Assembly (NCBI RefSeq): GCF_005885635.1
Contig: NZ_VATY01000001.1
Coordinates: 1,860,001 to 1,924,000 of the forward strand
Reading direction: 5' to 3'
Length of the DNA stretch: 64,000 nucleotides
Origin: Maribacter algarum (ex Zhang et al. 2020)
GTDB taxonomy: Bacteria > Bacteroidota > Bacteroidia > Flavobacteriales > Flavobacteriaceae
The notes under the pieces were generated by a model. It saw only the letters and a list, made by a program, of their open reading frames with translations. It had not been told where the DNA came from and did no database searches. Shown piece after piece: positions 32,981-41,577 of the stretch. Position 1 is the first letter of the stretch. Each line of letters opens with the position of its first letter. A program made the position numbers and the translations under genes.

Positions 32981-34297
32981 TTATATAAATATATCTAATA
33001 CCAAAACGCCAAGTAACCCCATAACTCCCACAGTAGTTTCCATTACCGTCCATGTTTTTAAGGTGTCTTTTACGGATAGGTTAAAGTACTCTTTATACAG
33101 CCAAAAACCTCCATCATTCACATGTGAAAGCATCAAACTGCCTGATCCAATGGCCAAAACCATCAATTCAGGACTCGCCCCTGAATCACCTAAAAGGGGG
33201 AGTGCAATACCCGCAGCAGTTAAACCTGCAACTGTCGCAGAACCCACACAAACACGAATGACTGTTGCAATAAGCCATGCCAAAATCAAAGGTGAAATAG
33301 CAGAGCCTTTGAGCATGTCGCCTATATAATCGCTAACACCACTATCAATCAAAACTTCTTTTAATGCACCTGCGCCCGCAATTATCAGCAAAACCATAGT
33401 AATACCTGTAACACCGCTCGCAACAGAATTCATTACTTCTGTCATTTTTCGACCTCGCGCGAGACCAAGAGTGTAAATTGCAACTAAGACGGAAATCAGC
33501 ATCGCTAGAACCGGGTTGCCGAGTACTGAAGCAACTTCTTTCACCATACTTCCGTCTGGAGTTACTGCATCAATTATCGCTGCAAACCCTATTAATATGA
33601 CGGGCAATAAAGCCGTGAAAATACTTGTGAACGTACTGGGCATTTCATCATCAGTTAGCACTTTAGGGTTTAAGAATTCTTTCAGGGGAGTTGCTTTAAT
33701 ATTTTTGATGGTTCTAGAAAACAATGGTCCCGCAACTATAATTGCCGGTATGGCAACGATAATTCCGTAGAGCAAAGTTTTACCGATATCTGCTTTAAAC
33801 ATCACGGCAATTCCAGTAGGAGCAGGATGGGGTGGAAGGTATCCGTGCGTTACAGATAGTGAAGCAAGCATCGGTAATCCCACATAAATCAAGGGTAATC
33901 CTGTAGCTGCAGCTACCGTGAAAACCAATGGTATTAATATCACAAATCCGACAGTGTAAAACATGGGAATTCCCACCATAAAACCAGTAAGCACAACAGC
34001 CCACTGAACATTCTTTTTGCCAAATTTTTCAACCAGTTGCGTGGTAATTTTTTGAGCGGCTCCACTATCGGCCACCAGCTTTCCGAGCATGGCACCCAGA
34101 CCTAGAATTAAAATGAGTCCACCAAGTGTTTTACCTAGTCCGGTCTCTATCGACTTGACCACTTGGAGTATTTCCATTTGGTTGCCGACCCCCACAAATA
34201 AGGAAACCAAAATAAAAGAGATAAAGGCGTTGAGTTTAAAACGGGCAATTAGGAGGAATAAAATTAGAATTCCTGTGATAACAATAACAATTGGCAT
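32981..34297 (-). CDS. GntP-family permease
   Basis: A 438-residue membrane protein with about 12-14 helices. Its GntP-type segments are ETGLGKTLGGLILILGLGAMLGKLVADSG near residue 50, TGFMVGIPMFYTVGFVILIPL and the C-terminal GSGSLMLSHVNDGGFWL. The family imports gluconate and related hydroxy acids, but some members carry D-serine. The neighbours here favour an amino-acid or hydroxy-acid substrate over gluconate (inference). The frame is open to 34348; MPIVIVITG at 34297 is the usual start. It is the first gene of the five-gene operon, preceded by a TATATTTA box and the aqpZ terminator. Confidence 0.88.
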   Translation of the reverse strand: MPIVIVITGILILFLLIARFKLNAFISFILVSLFVGVGNQMEILQVVKSIETGLGKTLGGLILILGLGAMLGKLVADSGAAQKITTQLVEKFGKKNVQWAVVLTGFMVGIPMFYTVGFVILIPLVFTVAAATGLPLIYVGLPMLASLSVTHGYLPPHPAPTGIAVMFKADIGKTLLYGIIVAIPAIIVAGPLFSRTIKNIKATPLKEFLNPKVLTDDEMPSTFTSIFTALLPVILIGFAAIIDAVTPDGSMVKEVASVLGNPVLAMLISVLVAIYTLGLARGRKMTEVMNSVASGVTGITMVLLIIAGAGALKEVLIDSGVSDYIGDMLKGSAISPLILAWLIATVIRVCVGSATVAGLTAAGIALPLLGDSGASPELMVLAIGSGSLMLSHVNDGGFWLYKEYFNLSVKDTLKTWTVMETTVGVMGLLGVLVLDIFI

Positions 34298-34337
34298 TAG
34301 TTGAGTTTTTGAAAAGTAAGGCCTAAATATACCAAAT

Positions 34338-34374
34338 AAAAAATGCACCCTAACCTTGGGCTAGAATGCATTTT
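34338..34374 (-). terminator. Terminator of aqpZ
   Basis: Read on the minus strand: AAAATGCA / TGCATTTT outer arms enclosing a CCC/GGG inner stem, followed by six T residues. It separates aqpZ from the GntP operon. Confidence 0.7.
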
Positions 34375-34392
34375 CAAAATTATAACATGCCT

Positions 34393-35088
34393 TTAGTCAT
34401 CTGTTTCCGGGGAAAGAAACTTATAGGCCAGACCAGCTAAAATAGCACCAACAATAGGTGCGACCCAGAATAACCATAATTGCCCGGTTGCCCAGCCACC
34501 TTCAGCAAAAAGCGCCTGACTGGTACTTCTTGCAGGATTCACAGAAGTATTTGTAACGGGAATACTTATCAAGTGAATCAGGGTGAGACAAAGACCTATA
34601 GCCAAACCAGCTAAATATTTTGGCGCTTTGGAATGCGTGCTTCCCAGAATCACAAAAAGAAAGATAAAGGTCATGACTATTTCTGTAATCAAGGCCGCCG
34701 TCATATTAAATCCACCAGGAGAATGTTCTCCATAGCCATTGGCAGCGAAACCACCTACACCTTCAAAACCAGCTTGATTCGTTACGATTAAATATAAAAT
34801 TCCTGCGCCGGCAATACCACCCATAACCTGGGCAATGATGTAGGGAATCAAATCTTTGGCGTCAAAACGACCGCCCATCCATAATCCGATAGAAACTGCG
34901 GGATTGAGATGGCAGCCTGAGATATGCCCAATGGCATAGGCCATGGTAACAACGGTAAGACCGAAGGCTAGGGAAACGCCAACAAAGCCTATTCCTAATT
35001 CCGGAAATCCTGCTGCGAGCACAGCACTTCCACACCCGCCAAGCACAAGCCATAGGGTTCCGATAAATTCTGCGATTAGTTTTTTCAT
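34393..35088 (-). CDS. aqpZ: Aquaporin Z
   Basis: Water channel of the inner membrane, 231 residues (same length as E. coli AqpZ), six helices. The two NPA loops are [11 protein letters not shown] (Asn62) and [13 protein letters not shown] (Asn184). The narrow selectivity filter expected of water-specific channels is present: Phe42, His172 and Arg187. It opens with [23 protein letters not shown], typical of AqpZ and not of the glycerol facilitators. It is a single gene with a terminator, divergent from the class V aminotransferase gene. Confidence 0.94.
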   Translation of the reverse strand: MKKLIAEFIGTLWLVLGGCGSAVLAAGFPELGIGFVGVSLAFGLTVVTMAYAIGHISGCHLNPAVSIGLWMGGRFDAKDLIPYIIAQVMGGIAGAGILYLIVTNQAGFEGVGGFAANGYGEHSPGGFNMTAALITEIVMTFIFLFVILGSTHSKAPKYLAGLAIGLCLTLIHLISIPVTNTSVNPARSTSQALFAEGGWATGQLWLFWVAPIVGAILAGLAYKFLSPETDD

Positions 35089-35251
35089 TTTTTCGAGGGT
35101 TTAGTTAATGATTATTTAAATTCAGCTTTAATTTAGGCATTATTATTTTATTATGAATACCTAATAGACAGGTTTTCAATAAATTAATGAATCAACCATA
35201 CGTTTACAGTTGCTATTCTTGTTATCTTGTTGGGACTAAAACTCGTTTGTT

Positions 35252-36511
35252 ATGTTGAAAAGAGATTTTCTAAAACGTATGGGCCAGACGGCAATGGTAA
35301 CACCCTTTTTGCCATTTACTGCTCAGGCCAGTACAAAGTCTGAATGGGAACCCTATCCGGTTAATGATGAAGAATTTTGGAAACGCATTCGAGAAGATTA
35401 TGCCTTAAAACCGAATTACATCAACCTCGAGAATGGCTACTATAATTTTGCGCCTAAACCTACCTTAGAGAAGTTTATTGAGCATGTGAAAATGGTGAAT
35501 TATGAAGCTTCTTACTACATGCGCACCGTACAATGGGATAATAAAAAAAATGTGGCTAATCGTTTGGCCAAACTGGTGAATTGCGAGTCTGACGAATTGG
35601 TAATCACACGAAATACCACAGAATCCCTCGATTTGATAACAGGAGGTTTTCCATGGCAGGAAGGGGACGTAGCTATTTTTGCTGAACAGGACTATGGTGC
35701 CATGCAAGAACATTTTAAATTGATGGCAAAGCGCTACGGAATTGTAAATAAATTGGTTTCGATTCCGAACCATCCCATATCGGATGAGGAAATTGTATCT
35801 CTTTACGAAAGTCAGATAACATCCAAAACGAGACTAATAATGGTTTGCCATATGGTCAATATCACCGGCCATATTTTACCCATTCGCAAGATTTGTGACA
35901 TGGCGCACGGTCACGGAGTTGAGGTGATGGTCGATGGGGCACATTGTGTGGGTCACATTGATGTAAATATCAAAGAACTCGACTGCGATTACTACGGAAG
36001 CAGTCTTCATAAATGGTTGAGTACACCTTTGGGTGCGGGACTCTTATTTGTAAAAAAGGATAAAATCTCTAAAATATGGCCTTTGTTGGCGGAACATGAC
36101 CGTGAACCCGATGATATCAGTCGATTGAATCATACGGGTACACACCCTGTACATACCGATTTGGCCATTAACGATGCCATTGATTATTTGGAAATGATTG
36201 GACTAGAGCGGAAAGAAAAGCGCATGCGCTATCTGCAGCGCTACTGGAGCGACCAATTACGCGATATGAAAAATGTGGTTATCAATACACCTAAAGAAGA
36301 ACATCGTAGTTGTGGAATAGCCAATGTGGGAATTCGTCATATGAAACCCAATGATTTGGCCAAAACCTTACTAGACGAGTTCAAGATATTCACCGTAGGT
36401 ATTAATCGTGAAAATGTTTTAGGATGCAGAATTACGCCGAATGTATATACCACAACAGAGGAGCTGGATACTTTTGTTAGTGCGATAAAGACTATGGCGA
36501 GTAGGGGATGA
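35252..36511 (+). CDS. Class V aminotransferase-fold PLP enzyme, possibly exported
   Basis: A 419-residue fold-type I PLP enzyme of the isopenicillin-N-epimerase/cysteine-desulfurase branch. The PLP site includes TRNTTESLDLITGGFPW, the Asp in VMVDGAHCVGHID (Asp228), and the Schiff-base Lys254 in GSSLHKWLSTPLGAGL. The N-terminus MLKRDFLKRMGQTAMVTPFLPFTAQA resembles a Tat signal (KR-x-F-L), so it may act in the periplasm, which is rare for PLP enzymes. It is divergent from aqpZ. A TATCTTG element at 35223 is a weak -7 candidate. Racemase/epimerase or lyase activity on an amino acid or peptide is possible; the exact reaction is unknown. Confidence 0.85.
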   Translation: MLKRDFLKRMGQTAMVTPFLPFTAQASTKSEWEPYPVNDEEFWKRIREDYALKPNYINLENGYYNFAPKPTLEKFIEHVKMVNYEASYYMRTVQWDNKKNVANRLAKLVNCESDELVITRNTTESLDLITGGFPWQEGDVAIFAEQDYGAMQEHFKLMAKRYGIVNKLVSIPNHPISDEEIVSLYESQITSKTRLIMVCHMVNITGHILPIRKICDMAHGHGVEVMVDGAHCVGHIDVNIKELDCDYYGSSLHKWLSTPLGAGLLFVKKDKISKIWPLLAEHDREPDDISRLNHTGTHPVHTDLAINDAIDYLEMIGLERKEKRMRYLQRYWSDQLRDMKNVVINTPKEEHRSCGIANVGIRHMKPNDLAKTLLDEFKIFTVGINRENVLGCRITPNVYTTTEELDTFVSAIKTMASRG

Positions 36512-36513
36512 TT

Positions 36514-36651
36514 CTTAACGGTCTCGTATAAGAATAGTAGCGGATTTTCACACACTAACTTTTCGGTTAAACACAGACCTTTTATATATTTACTTACTTT
36601 CGTTTTTGCGATTAAGCCGCTATTATTTTTATACAATGTTGTAAGTAGGGC
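36514..36651. repeat. attC-like imperfect palindrome downstream of the orphan ORF
   Basis: GTATAAGAATAGTAGCGG (36526-36543) pairs with CCGCTATTATTTTTATAC (36617-36634); 16 of 18 positions match and the other two allow G:T pairs. Outside the arms stand TTAAC on the left and GTTGTAAG on the right, the arrangement of the R-box ends in integron attC sites. The whole structure is about 130 nt, within the attC size range. The strict R-box consensus is only partly met. Together with the inverted core at 37271 it brackets the ORF at 36653. Confidence 0.5.
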
Positions 36652-36652
36652 T

Positions 36653-37258
36653 TTATCTTTTCAGAGCAATGTTTTCATGAACCCATTTTGCTTCATTTTC
36701 GGGTTCAATTTCTCCAACTTTACTGCTACATCTACTAAATGTCGCAGCAGGAAAGTCATAAGGTTTACTATCATCGAAATAAGGTCCAACAACTCCTAAC
36801 ATCCAACCGTTTTCTGCAGCCCAATGAGGTTCATTTGTCATATATTTAAAAACGTGATAAAAAACATCGTTTCCGTCAAATTTGATTGTTACTCTTTTCA
36901 AGTGTTCAATGTCATCTGGCACTTTATCTAATTCAGTTGGAAATTCAAGCCAGTTCACTAAATTACTTTCCGCTCCACTTTCTATTGTCAGATATTCCTT
37001 TGGAAACAATTCCGTTTTTTTATGTTCCGAAAGAATTTGATAAGTCATTTCTCTTGTCTTATTGTCCTTTGCGTATTTTAAAACTTCTTCTTTGCTTATT
37101 TCATTCCCACTTTCCAATTTTTCATAAAGAGGTTGAATCCGTTCAAATCTCAATTTATTGGTTTCTGCACTTTCTCTTTTAAATGCAAAATACCTGTAAA
37201 TCATAAAGATTACGATTAGCAGTACAATTATTCCTATTATGATAAATACTATTTTCAT
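36653..37258 (-). CDS. Orphan membrane-anchored protein in a cassette-like island
   Basis: 201 residues: an N-terminal membrane anchor (MKIVFIIIGIIVLLIVIFMIYRYF), a helical Glu/Lys-rich region (about 30-90), and a C-terminal alpha/beta part. The last part contains LVNWLEFPTELDKVPDDIEHL, VTIKFDGNDVFYHVFKYMT and HWAAENGWMLGVVGPYF. I do not recognise a family; the second half looks like a small globular domain seen in solitary Bacteroidota ORFs. No TAnnTTTG box is visible upstream. It is flanked by inverted GTTGTAAGTA cores and followed by a long palindrome, as in a mobile gene cassette. Confidence 0.65.
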   Translation of the reverse strand: MKIVFIIIGIIVLLIVIFMIYRYFAFKRESAETNKLRFERIQPLYEKLESGNEISKEEVLKYAKDNKTREMTYQILSEHKKTELFPKEYLTIESGAESNLVNWLEFPTELDKVPDDIEHLKRVTIKFDGNDVFYHVFKYMTNEPHWAAENGWMLGVVGPYFDDSKPYDFPAATFSRCSSKVGEIEPENEAKWVHENIALKR

Positions 37259-37270
37259 ATTTCGTTTTTC

Positions 37271-37310
37271 GCCTTACTTACAACTTGTTATATGACAACT
37301 AATTTTGTCA
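37271..37310. repeat. Boundary core repeat and small palindrome upstream of the orphan ORF
   Basis: The plus-strand GCC-TTACTTACAAC motif at 37271-37283 is the inverse of the GTTGTAAGTA-GGC motif at 36639-36651; over 22 nt, 18 positions match. Next to it, TGACAA (37293-37298) and TTGTCA (37305-37310) form a perfect short palindrome. It could be the 5' boundary of an inserted cassette, or a regulatory hairpin. Confidence 0.45.
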
Positions 37311-37367
37311 TTTATCTATCAATATGCCTTGCTAAAGAAACTTTTGGTGTTGCTTTTGCGGGATACT

Positions 37368-38018
37368 TTACTCCCCCAACTCCGTAATCTTCTTTTCATA
37401 CAACTTCTTGCTCTCTACAACGGCGACATTCAACTCTTTCATAATGCCATCAACACGCCCTTCAATGCTTTTCATTTGGTCGTTGATGTTGTCAAAAGAG
37501 TTAAGCGCAGCGGCAACTTCAAGTGCTTTCACCACTTCAACGGCATCGCCGTGAAGCAAACGAAGTTTGTCGATTGCTTTTGAGGTATTGGCTAAAGTAC
37601 CATTGTACTTGGTGCGCGCTTTTTCAATGGCGCCTAAAAGTGTTTTTTTACTGGTTTCGTCACTTAAGCTGTTGGTTTGGGTTTCCATAGCGGTAAAGAG
37701 GTTTGAAGCGTGTTTTTTTAAGTCCTCATACTCTTTGTTCAGGTTTTCTACGCGTTTGTTTACGTTTTCCCAGTCGCCATAGACTTTCGCGAATTCTTTG
37801 TCTTCGTTCTTGGTGTCTTCCAAAGCCTTTTGCAAAGCATTTAAGGTTTCGAGTCCCTTATTGACATTCTTGTTCGCGTTTTCTTTCTTTTTTTCAAAAG
37901 AGGAAACGGTCGATTTGAAGCGTTCTTTCAGACGAATTAAATCTTCAGGACTTTTATCTTTCCAACAAGAAACAAATAGAAGAGAAACAAGGGTAATCAG
38001 GGTTACTTTTTTTAGCAT
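37368..38018 (-). CDS. Coiled-coil lipoprotein of unknown function
   Basis: 216 residues with a signal peptide and lipobox FVSC (Cys18), then almost entirely long amphipathic helices rich in Lys/Glu/Asn. Heptad-like Leu spacing is seen (for example LETLNALQKALEDTKNEDKE and VENLNKEYEDLKKHASNL). It probably forms a periplasmic or surface helical bundle. It may belong to the poorly described coiled-coil lipoprotein families of Bacteroidota; no function can be stated. It is next to the cassette-like island but shows no sign of belonging to it. Confidence 0.65.
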   Translation of the reverse strand: MLKKVTLITLVSLLFVSCWKDKSPEDLIRLKERFKSTVSSFEKKKENANKNVNKGLETLNALQKALEDTKNEDKEFAKVYGDWENVNKRVENLNKEYEDLKKHASNLFTAMETQTNSLSDETSKKTLLGAIEKARTKYNGTLANTSKAIDKLRLLHGDAVEVVKALEVAAALNSFDNINDQMKSIEGRVDGIMKELNVAVVESKKLYEKKITELGE

Positions 38019-38075
38019 GGTTTTGTGTTTTATCTAGTGCTAAAAATAGTGATTTAAATGTATTCTTAAATTTTA

Positions 38076-39212
38076 CTATTTATCTGCTTTCTTTTTTGGT
38101 TTTAATCCGAATAAAGGATGTAACAAAGGAATTTGCAAAATGATGACATGATAAATAAACCAACTAATTAGAAAGGTACCTAAAGTTAGTACACAGAACT
38201 TTGGGAGGAAGCCCCAATCGAGGTTCATCAAGTGGAATGCAATACTTATGGTAACGGTCTGATGTAAAATATAAAATGGATATACCGCACGATTGCAATA
38301 GGCAAGTAATTTGCTTTTTTTGTTTAGATGCTCTGCTGCGAAACCAAAAAGCACTAAAATCCATGACCAAATATTAGTGACTTTTAATAGGGCTTCGGTA
38401 AAATGAACGACATAGCCATCTTCTAAAAAAAACCAAATAAATACTTGGCTTAGAAAAGCGAGTATCCCAATTTTCAAGGCTTTACTTTTTGTTTTTTTCA
38501 AACTTTCCCAGAAGGTATCTCCCGCAGAAATCAATAGAAAACCGTAAAAGAACAATACGATACTGGAACTAAAATTGAACCAATCATCAATCAGGGCATG
38601 GGTAATATCAAAAAAGGGTTCCATGAATGCCTCAAGCAGATATAATGGAATTATAAAAAGATAAAATCCGAAAGGTTTTTGTATTTGCTTTTTAATCCAA
38701 TCCACCAATACGGTGTTATTCTTTTTCAAATAAACGAATAGCGGTCCCAGGAGTAAAGAGAACAGTAACAAATAAGGCAAAAACCAAAGGTGATGCCAAC
38801 TTAGGTTACCTTCAGGATAAATGCCTTCATGGGCGATAGTGGAGAAGAATTCCCAATACGAACCGATAAATTGACCTTTATCCAAACGTTCAAAATAAAC
38901 TTGAAGAGGTACAATAAGTAACATGCCAAAAATTAACGGAATGCCAAGTCTTTTGATACGTTCCCAACTAAAGGTTCCGATATTCCTTTTGGAAAGGGCA
39001 TAATAGGTGCCCATTCCCGAAATAACGAATAGAATAGGTAATCGCCACTGATTCAAAAACCGCATAGGCCAACGGAGCCAATCGTAGGTAATGTCATTTT
39101 TAATGTGCCACCCCCAGGGCACAAAGAACATACCCACATGATAAAAAATGAGTAGTGCAAATACGATTACTCGTAACCAATCTATGTCGTAGCGTCTTAT
39201 TTTAGAATCCAT
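38076..39212 (-). CDS. Acyltransferase 3 / OpgC-like membrane acyltransferase
   Basis: A 378-residue inner-membrane protein with about ten helices. It opens with RRYDIDWLRVIVFALLIFYHVGMFF, where the D/R and His of the family active site lie, followed by WRLPILFVISGMGTYYAL and SWERIKRLGIPLIFGML. These are the acyltransferase 3 signatures, closest to OpgC-type glucan O-acyl/succinyl transferases. It would acylate a periplasmic or surface glycan. It is 75 nt downstream of the membrane AraC regulator gene, on the same strand. Confidence 0.85.
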   Translation of the reverse strand: MDSKIRRYDIDWLRVIVFALLIFYHVGMFFVPWGWHIKNDITYDWLRWPMRFLNQWRLPILFVISGMGTYYALSKRNIGTFSWERIKRLGIPLIFGMLLIVPLQVYFERLDKGQFIGSYWEFFSTIAHEGIYPEGNLSWHHLWFLPYLLLFSLLLGPLFVYLKKNNTVLVDWIKKQIQKPFGFYLFIIPLYLLEAFMEPFFDITHALIDDWFNFSSSIVLFFYGFLLISAGDTFWESLKKTKSKALKIGILAFLSQVFIWFFLEDGYVVHFTEALLKVTNIWSWILVLFGFAAEHLNKKSKLLAYCNRAVYPFYILHQTVTISIAFHLMNLDWGFLPKFCVLTLGTFLISWFIYHVIILQIPLLHPLFGLKPKKKADK

Positions 39213-39287
39213 ATTGTATTTGTTTGTGTCAAAGGTTTGTAGTTTCCTTTAGAGCACAAATTTCTTGAAGCTGCTATATGTCCTGAA

Positions 39288-40463
39288 TTACAATTTTGGA
39301 GAAGATTCCTTTGTAAAAGCGGATGGAGAAGTTCCTGTATGTTTTTTGAAAGCACTGTAAAAAGCCGATTTTGATTTAAATCCGACCGATGTTCCAATAG
39401 CTTCAATTGTTAAATGGGCGTATGTGGTATCTACTAATCTGGCCTTAGCCTTTTCAACTCTTTTTTGGTTAATGTAATCATTGAAATTAGAATCGTTTTC
39501 AAGATTGATTATTTTGGAGATTTGGTTTGGATGTACTTTTAAAATTGAGGCCAAATTGTGTAAAGAGGCTTGCTGTGATAAGAAGTAGTCTTCTGTATCA
39601 ACATAGTTTTGAATTTTTTCAAAGTCTAAATCACTCTTCAAATTGCTGATAGTTTCATACTTATCCGCAATCCATGATTTTTCAAAAAACCGAGATTCCG
39701 CCATTATCAAATACGTGGTGGAAAAGGCGATAAGCGTTTGAAAAAATACAATGTAATGGTCGCCTCCATCATCTTCATACGAATAAAAAACTGCGAAAAT
39801 GAAAATCAATAAAAGTAGGAGAACCACCACTGTGTTTCTTGTGAAGATGTATTTTCCAGATTTAGGTTTGATTTTGTTGGGATCATGTTTGCTTCTTTCG
39901 GCAAGCACTAATTTTAATGACATTAGCGTATAGAAAAGTATGCTAAATAGAATCAACCAGTCAAAAATATCTTTGATGACATGATAACCGTAGCTAAAAG
40001 ATTCGGAAACTTCTGCCGTTTCAAAACTTGGGAAATAAGCTCCTAAATACGCATTGTATTTCACAGCCAGGGGAGCGAGGAAAAAAGGCACTTGAGTTAA
40101 AAAGTATACAGTGGGCAATATAAAATGCCACCAATGTTTCTTGAGTGTAATCGGGGCTCTTTTAATAAGCCCGTAAACGGAGAAATAGGAAAATGGAAAA
40201 ACCAAAAGGACCAAAAATTCCGTAGAATCATTTAGAAATAGCACCTTTTTCATGAGACCTGTGTAACACAGGTAAGTATCGAAGAAGACGATTGAACTAA
40301 AGAAAAAGGACCACCCCAAATACTTAATAGCATAATTTTTTTTGGAACGGGCAAAAATTACGATGCTTATGAAGAAGCTTTGAATTATGCCGATGAGCAT
40401 AATACTAGAAGTAAGATTATGCCGTATAGGAATTTGCTCTATAAGTTGTTCTAGAACATCCAC
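39288..40463 (-). CDS. Membrane-anchored AraC-family transcriptional regulator
   Basis: 391 residues: an N-terminal multi-helix membrane domain (about seven segments between residues 18 and 245) and a C-terminal AraC DNA-binding domain with two helix-turn-helices. The first covers LASILKVHPNQISKIINLEN; the second covers TIEAIGTSVGFKSKSAFYSA followed by FKKHTGTSPSAF. In this class a membrane sensor is linked directly to DNA binding. It starts 4 nt after the phosphoesterase gene. A target could be the adjacent acyltransferase gene (inference). Confidence 0.88.
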   Translation of the reverse strand: MDVLEQLIEQIPIRHNLTSSIMLIGIIQSFFISIVIFARSKKNYAIKYLGWSFFFSSIVFFDTYLCYTGLMKKVLFLNDSTEFLVLLVFPFSYFSVYGLIKRAPITLKKHWWHFILPTVYFLTQVPFFLAPLAVKYNAYLGAYFPSFETAEVSESFSYGYHVIKDIFDWLILFSILFYTLMSLKLVLAERSKHDPNKIKPKSGKYIFTRNTVVVLLLLLIFIFAVFYSYEDDGGDHYIVFFQTLIAFSTTYLIMAESRFFEKSWIADKYETISNLKSDLDFEKIQNYVDTEDYFLSQQASLHNLASILKVHPNQISKIINLENDSNFNDYINQKRVEKAKARLVDTTYAHLTIEAIGTSVGFKSKSAFYSAFKKHTGTSPSAFTKESSPKL

Positions 40464-40467
40464 AAAT

Positions 40468-41370
40468 CTATTGTTTTGCTTTCTGGTAGTCTGCCAGACT
40501 CTGAGGTCCTTCTAGTAACACACGAACAATTTGAAGTGTACCATCATCTTTGGTCGCGATTTGCCATTTGATGAGCGCAATAGTTCCTTTAACTATTTCG
40601 ATACCCGTGATGCTTCTGGGATGTACACAGCTACCATCGTTGAACAGAGGAATCTCCCCAGGTTCTGGAAAACGTGGGCGATGGGTATGTCCAACAATAG
40701 TAATCAAGAGGTTTTTTTCAAGAATCCATTTTTTAATGCGACGCTCTACTTTTTTAAGCTCGATATAGTTTTTTGCGGGACTCGTAGGGTCGGCAATTCC
40801 CCATACTTGCAGGGGTTTCCAGAGTATTCGAACTAAAAATCGGCCCCAACGCCAAAAAGTGTAATTCCACCAATCCGCTTGATGACCATGAGCCAGAAAA
40901 AGTTCTTGTTGGGTTTCTTTATGTTTCAAGACAATGGCTTCGTGGTACTGAATACCCTCAAGAAGGTCTTTTTCGCAATCTTCTACCGGTTCAAAATACT
41001 GGAATAAATGTTTTTCCACATATTTTGGGTCTTTGTACACCATGTCATGGTTTCCCCAAATCATGTGCAAGCGTTTTTCTAAATGAAATTGTTTGAGAAG
41101 TTTGAAGACATTTTTATGCGCTTGAAAGATAGATTCAAATCGTATGTTTTCCCAAAGTTCGTCTCCGTCGCCCAATTCACAATACTCAAAACCATCTCTA
41201 AAATAATGGGTTAGGGCGTGAAAATAGATGTTTCGATTGTTCGCAAAATCATCGGCAAAACTGTTGTCACCTCTATGACAATCACTAAATAGAATGAATT
41301 TTGAGCTATCGTCAAAAGGAATCACTTTTGCCCGCTCATACGCTCTAGATAACCGAAACCTTGATGACAT
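40468..41370 (-). CDS. Calcineurin-like metallophosphoesterase (LpxH-like)
   Basis: 300 residues with all family blocks: LFSDCHRGDN (here Asp-Cys-His replaces the common DxH), LGDGDELWENI, MIWGNHDMVYKD, AHGHQADWW and the terminal ITIVGHTHRPRFP. The dimetal site is therefore complete. The order of motifs and the LGDGDELWE block resemble UDP-2,3-diacylglucosamine hydrolases of lipid A synthesis, though it is longer than LpxH (about 240). It is the first gene of a three-gene leftward group with the AraC regulator and the acyltransferase. Confidence 0.82.
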   Translation of the reverse strand: MSSRFRLSRAYERAKVIPFDDSSKFILFSDCHRGDNSFADDFANNRNIYFHALTHYFRDGFEYCELGDGDELWENIRFESIFQAHKNVFKLLKQFHLEKRLHMIWGNHDMVYKDPKYVEKHLFQYFEPVEDCEKDLLEGIQYHEAIVLKHKETQQELFLAHGHQADWWNYTFWRWGRFLVRILWKPLQVWGIADPTSPAKNYIELKKVERRIKKWILEKNLLITIVGHTHRPRFPEPGEIPLFNDGSCVHPRSITGIEIVKGTIALIKWQIATKDDGTLQIVRVLLEGPQSLADYQKAKQ

Positions 41371-41499
41371 TGACGATTTTTTTATAAATATCCGAAAAAC
41401 ACGCCATACCTTAACATTTTTGCTTGATAATCGAGATTTAAAACCTTGATGCTAGCGCCAAAACTGAAATTAAGTTCCTTTTAATCACTTGCGGGTTTG

Positions 41500-41566
41500 C
41501 CTCGAGGTGGTTTACTAAGATTTCCTTAACAAAATTTTATACCTCGTTTTGTAATTTTATGAGGTA
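41500..41566. promoter_or_regulatory. CCTC/GAGG inverted repeats upstream of the GAF-domain gene
   Basis: CCTCGAGG (41500-41507) is a perfect palindrome. TACCTC (41540-41545) and GAGGTA (41561-41566) form a second dyad with a 15-nt spacer that contains a TAATTTTA element usable as a -7 box. The dyad ends 11 nt before the start codon. This may be an operator for the gene at 41578. Confidence 0.4.
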
Positions 41567-41577
41567 AAAGTAGACCA

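Noticed and set aside
36514-37310. Genuine integron
   Set aside because: No integrase gene is in the window and the R-box consensus is only partly matched, so I report it as attC-like only.
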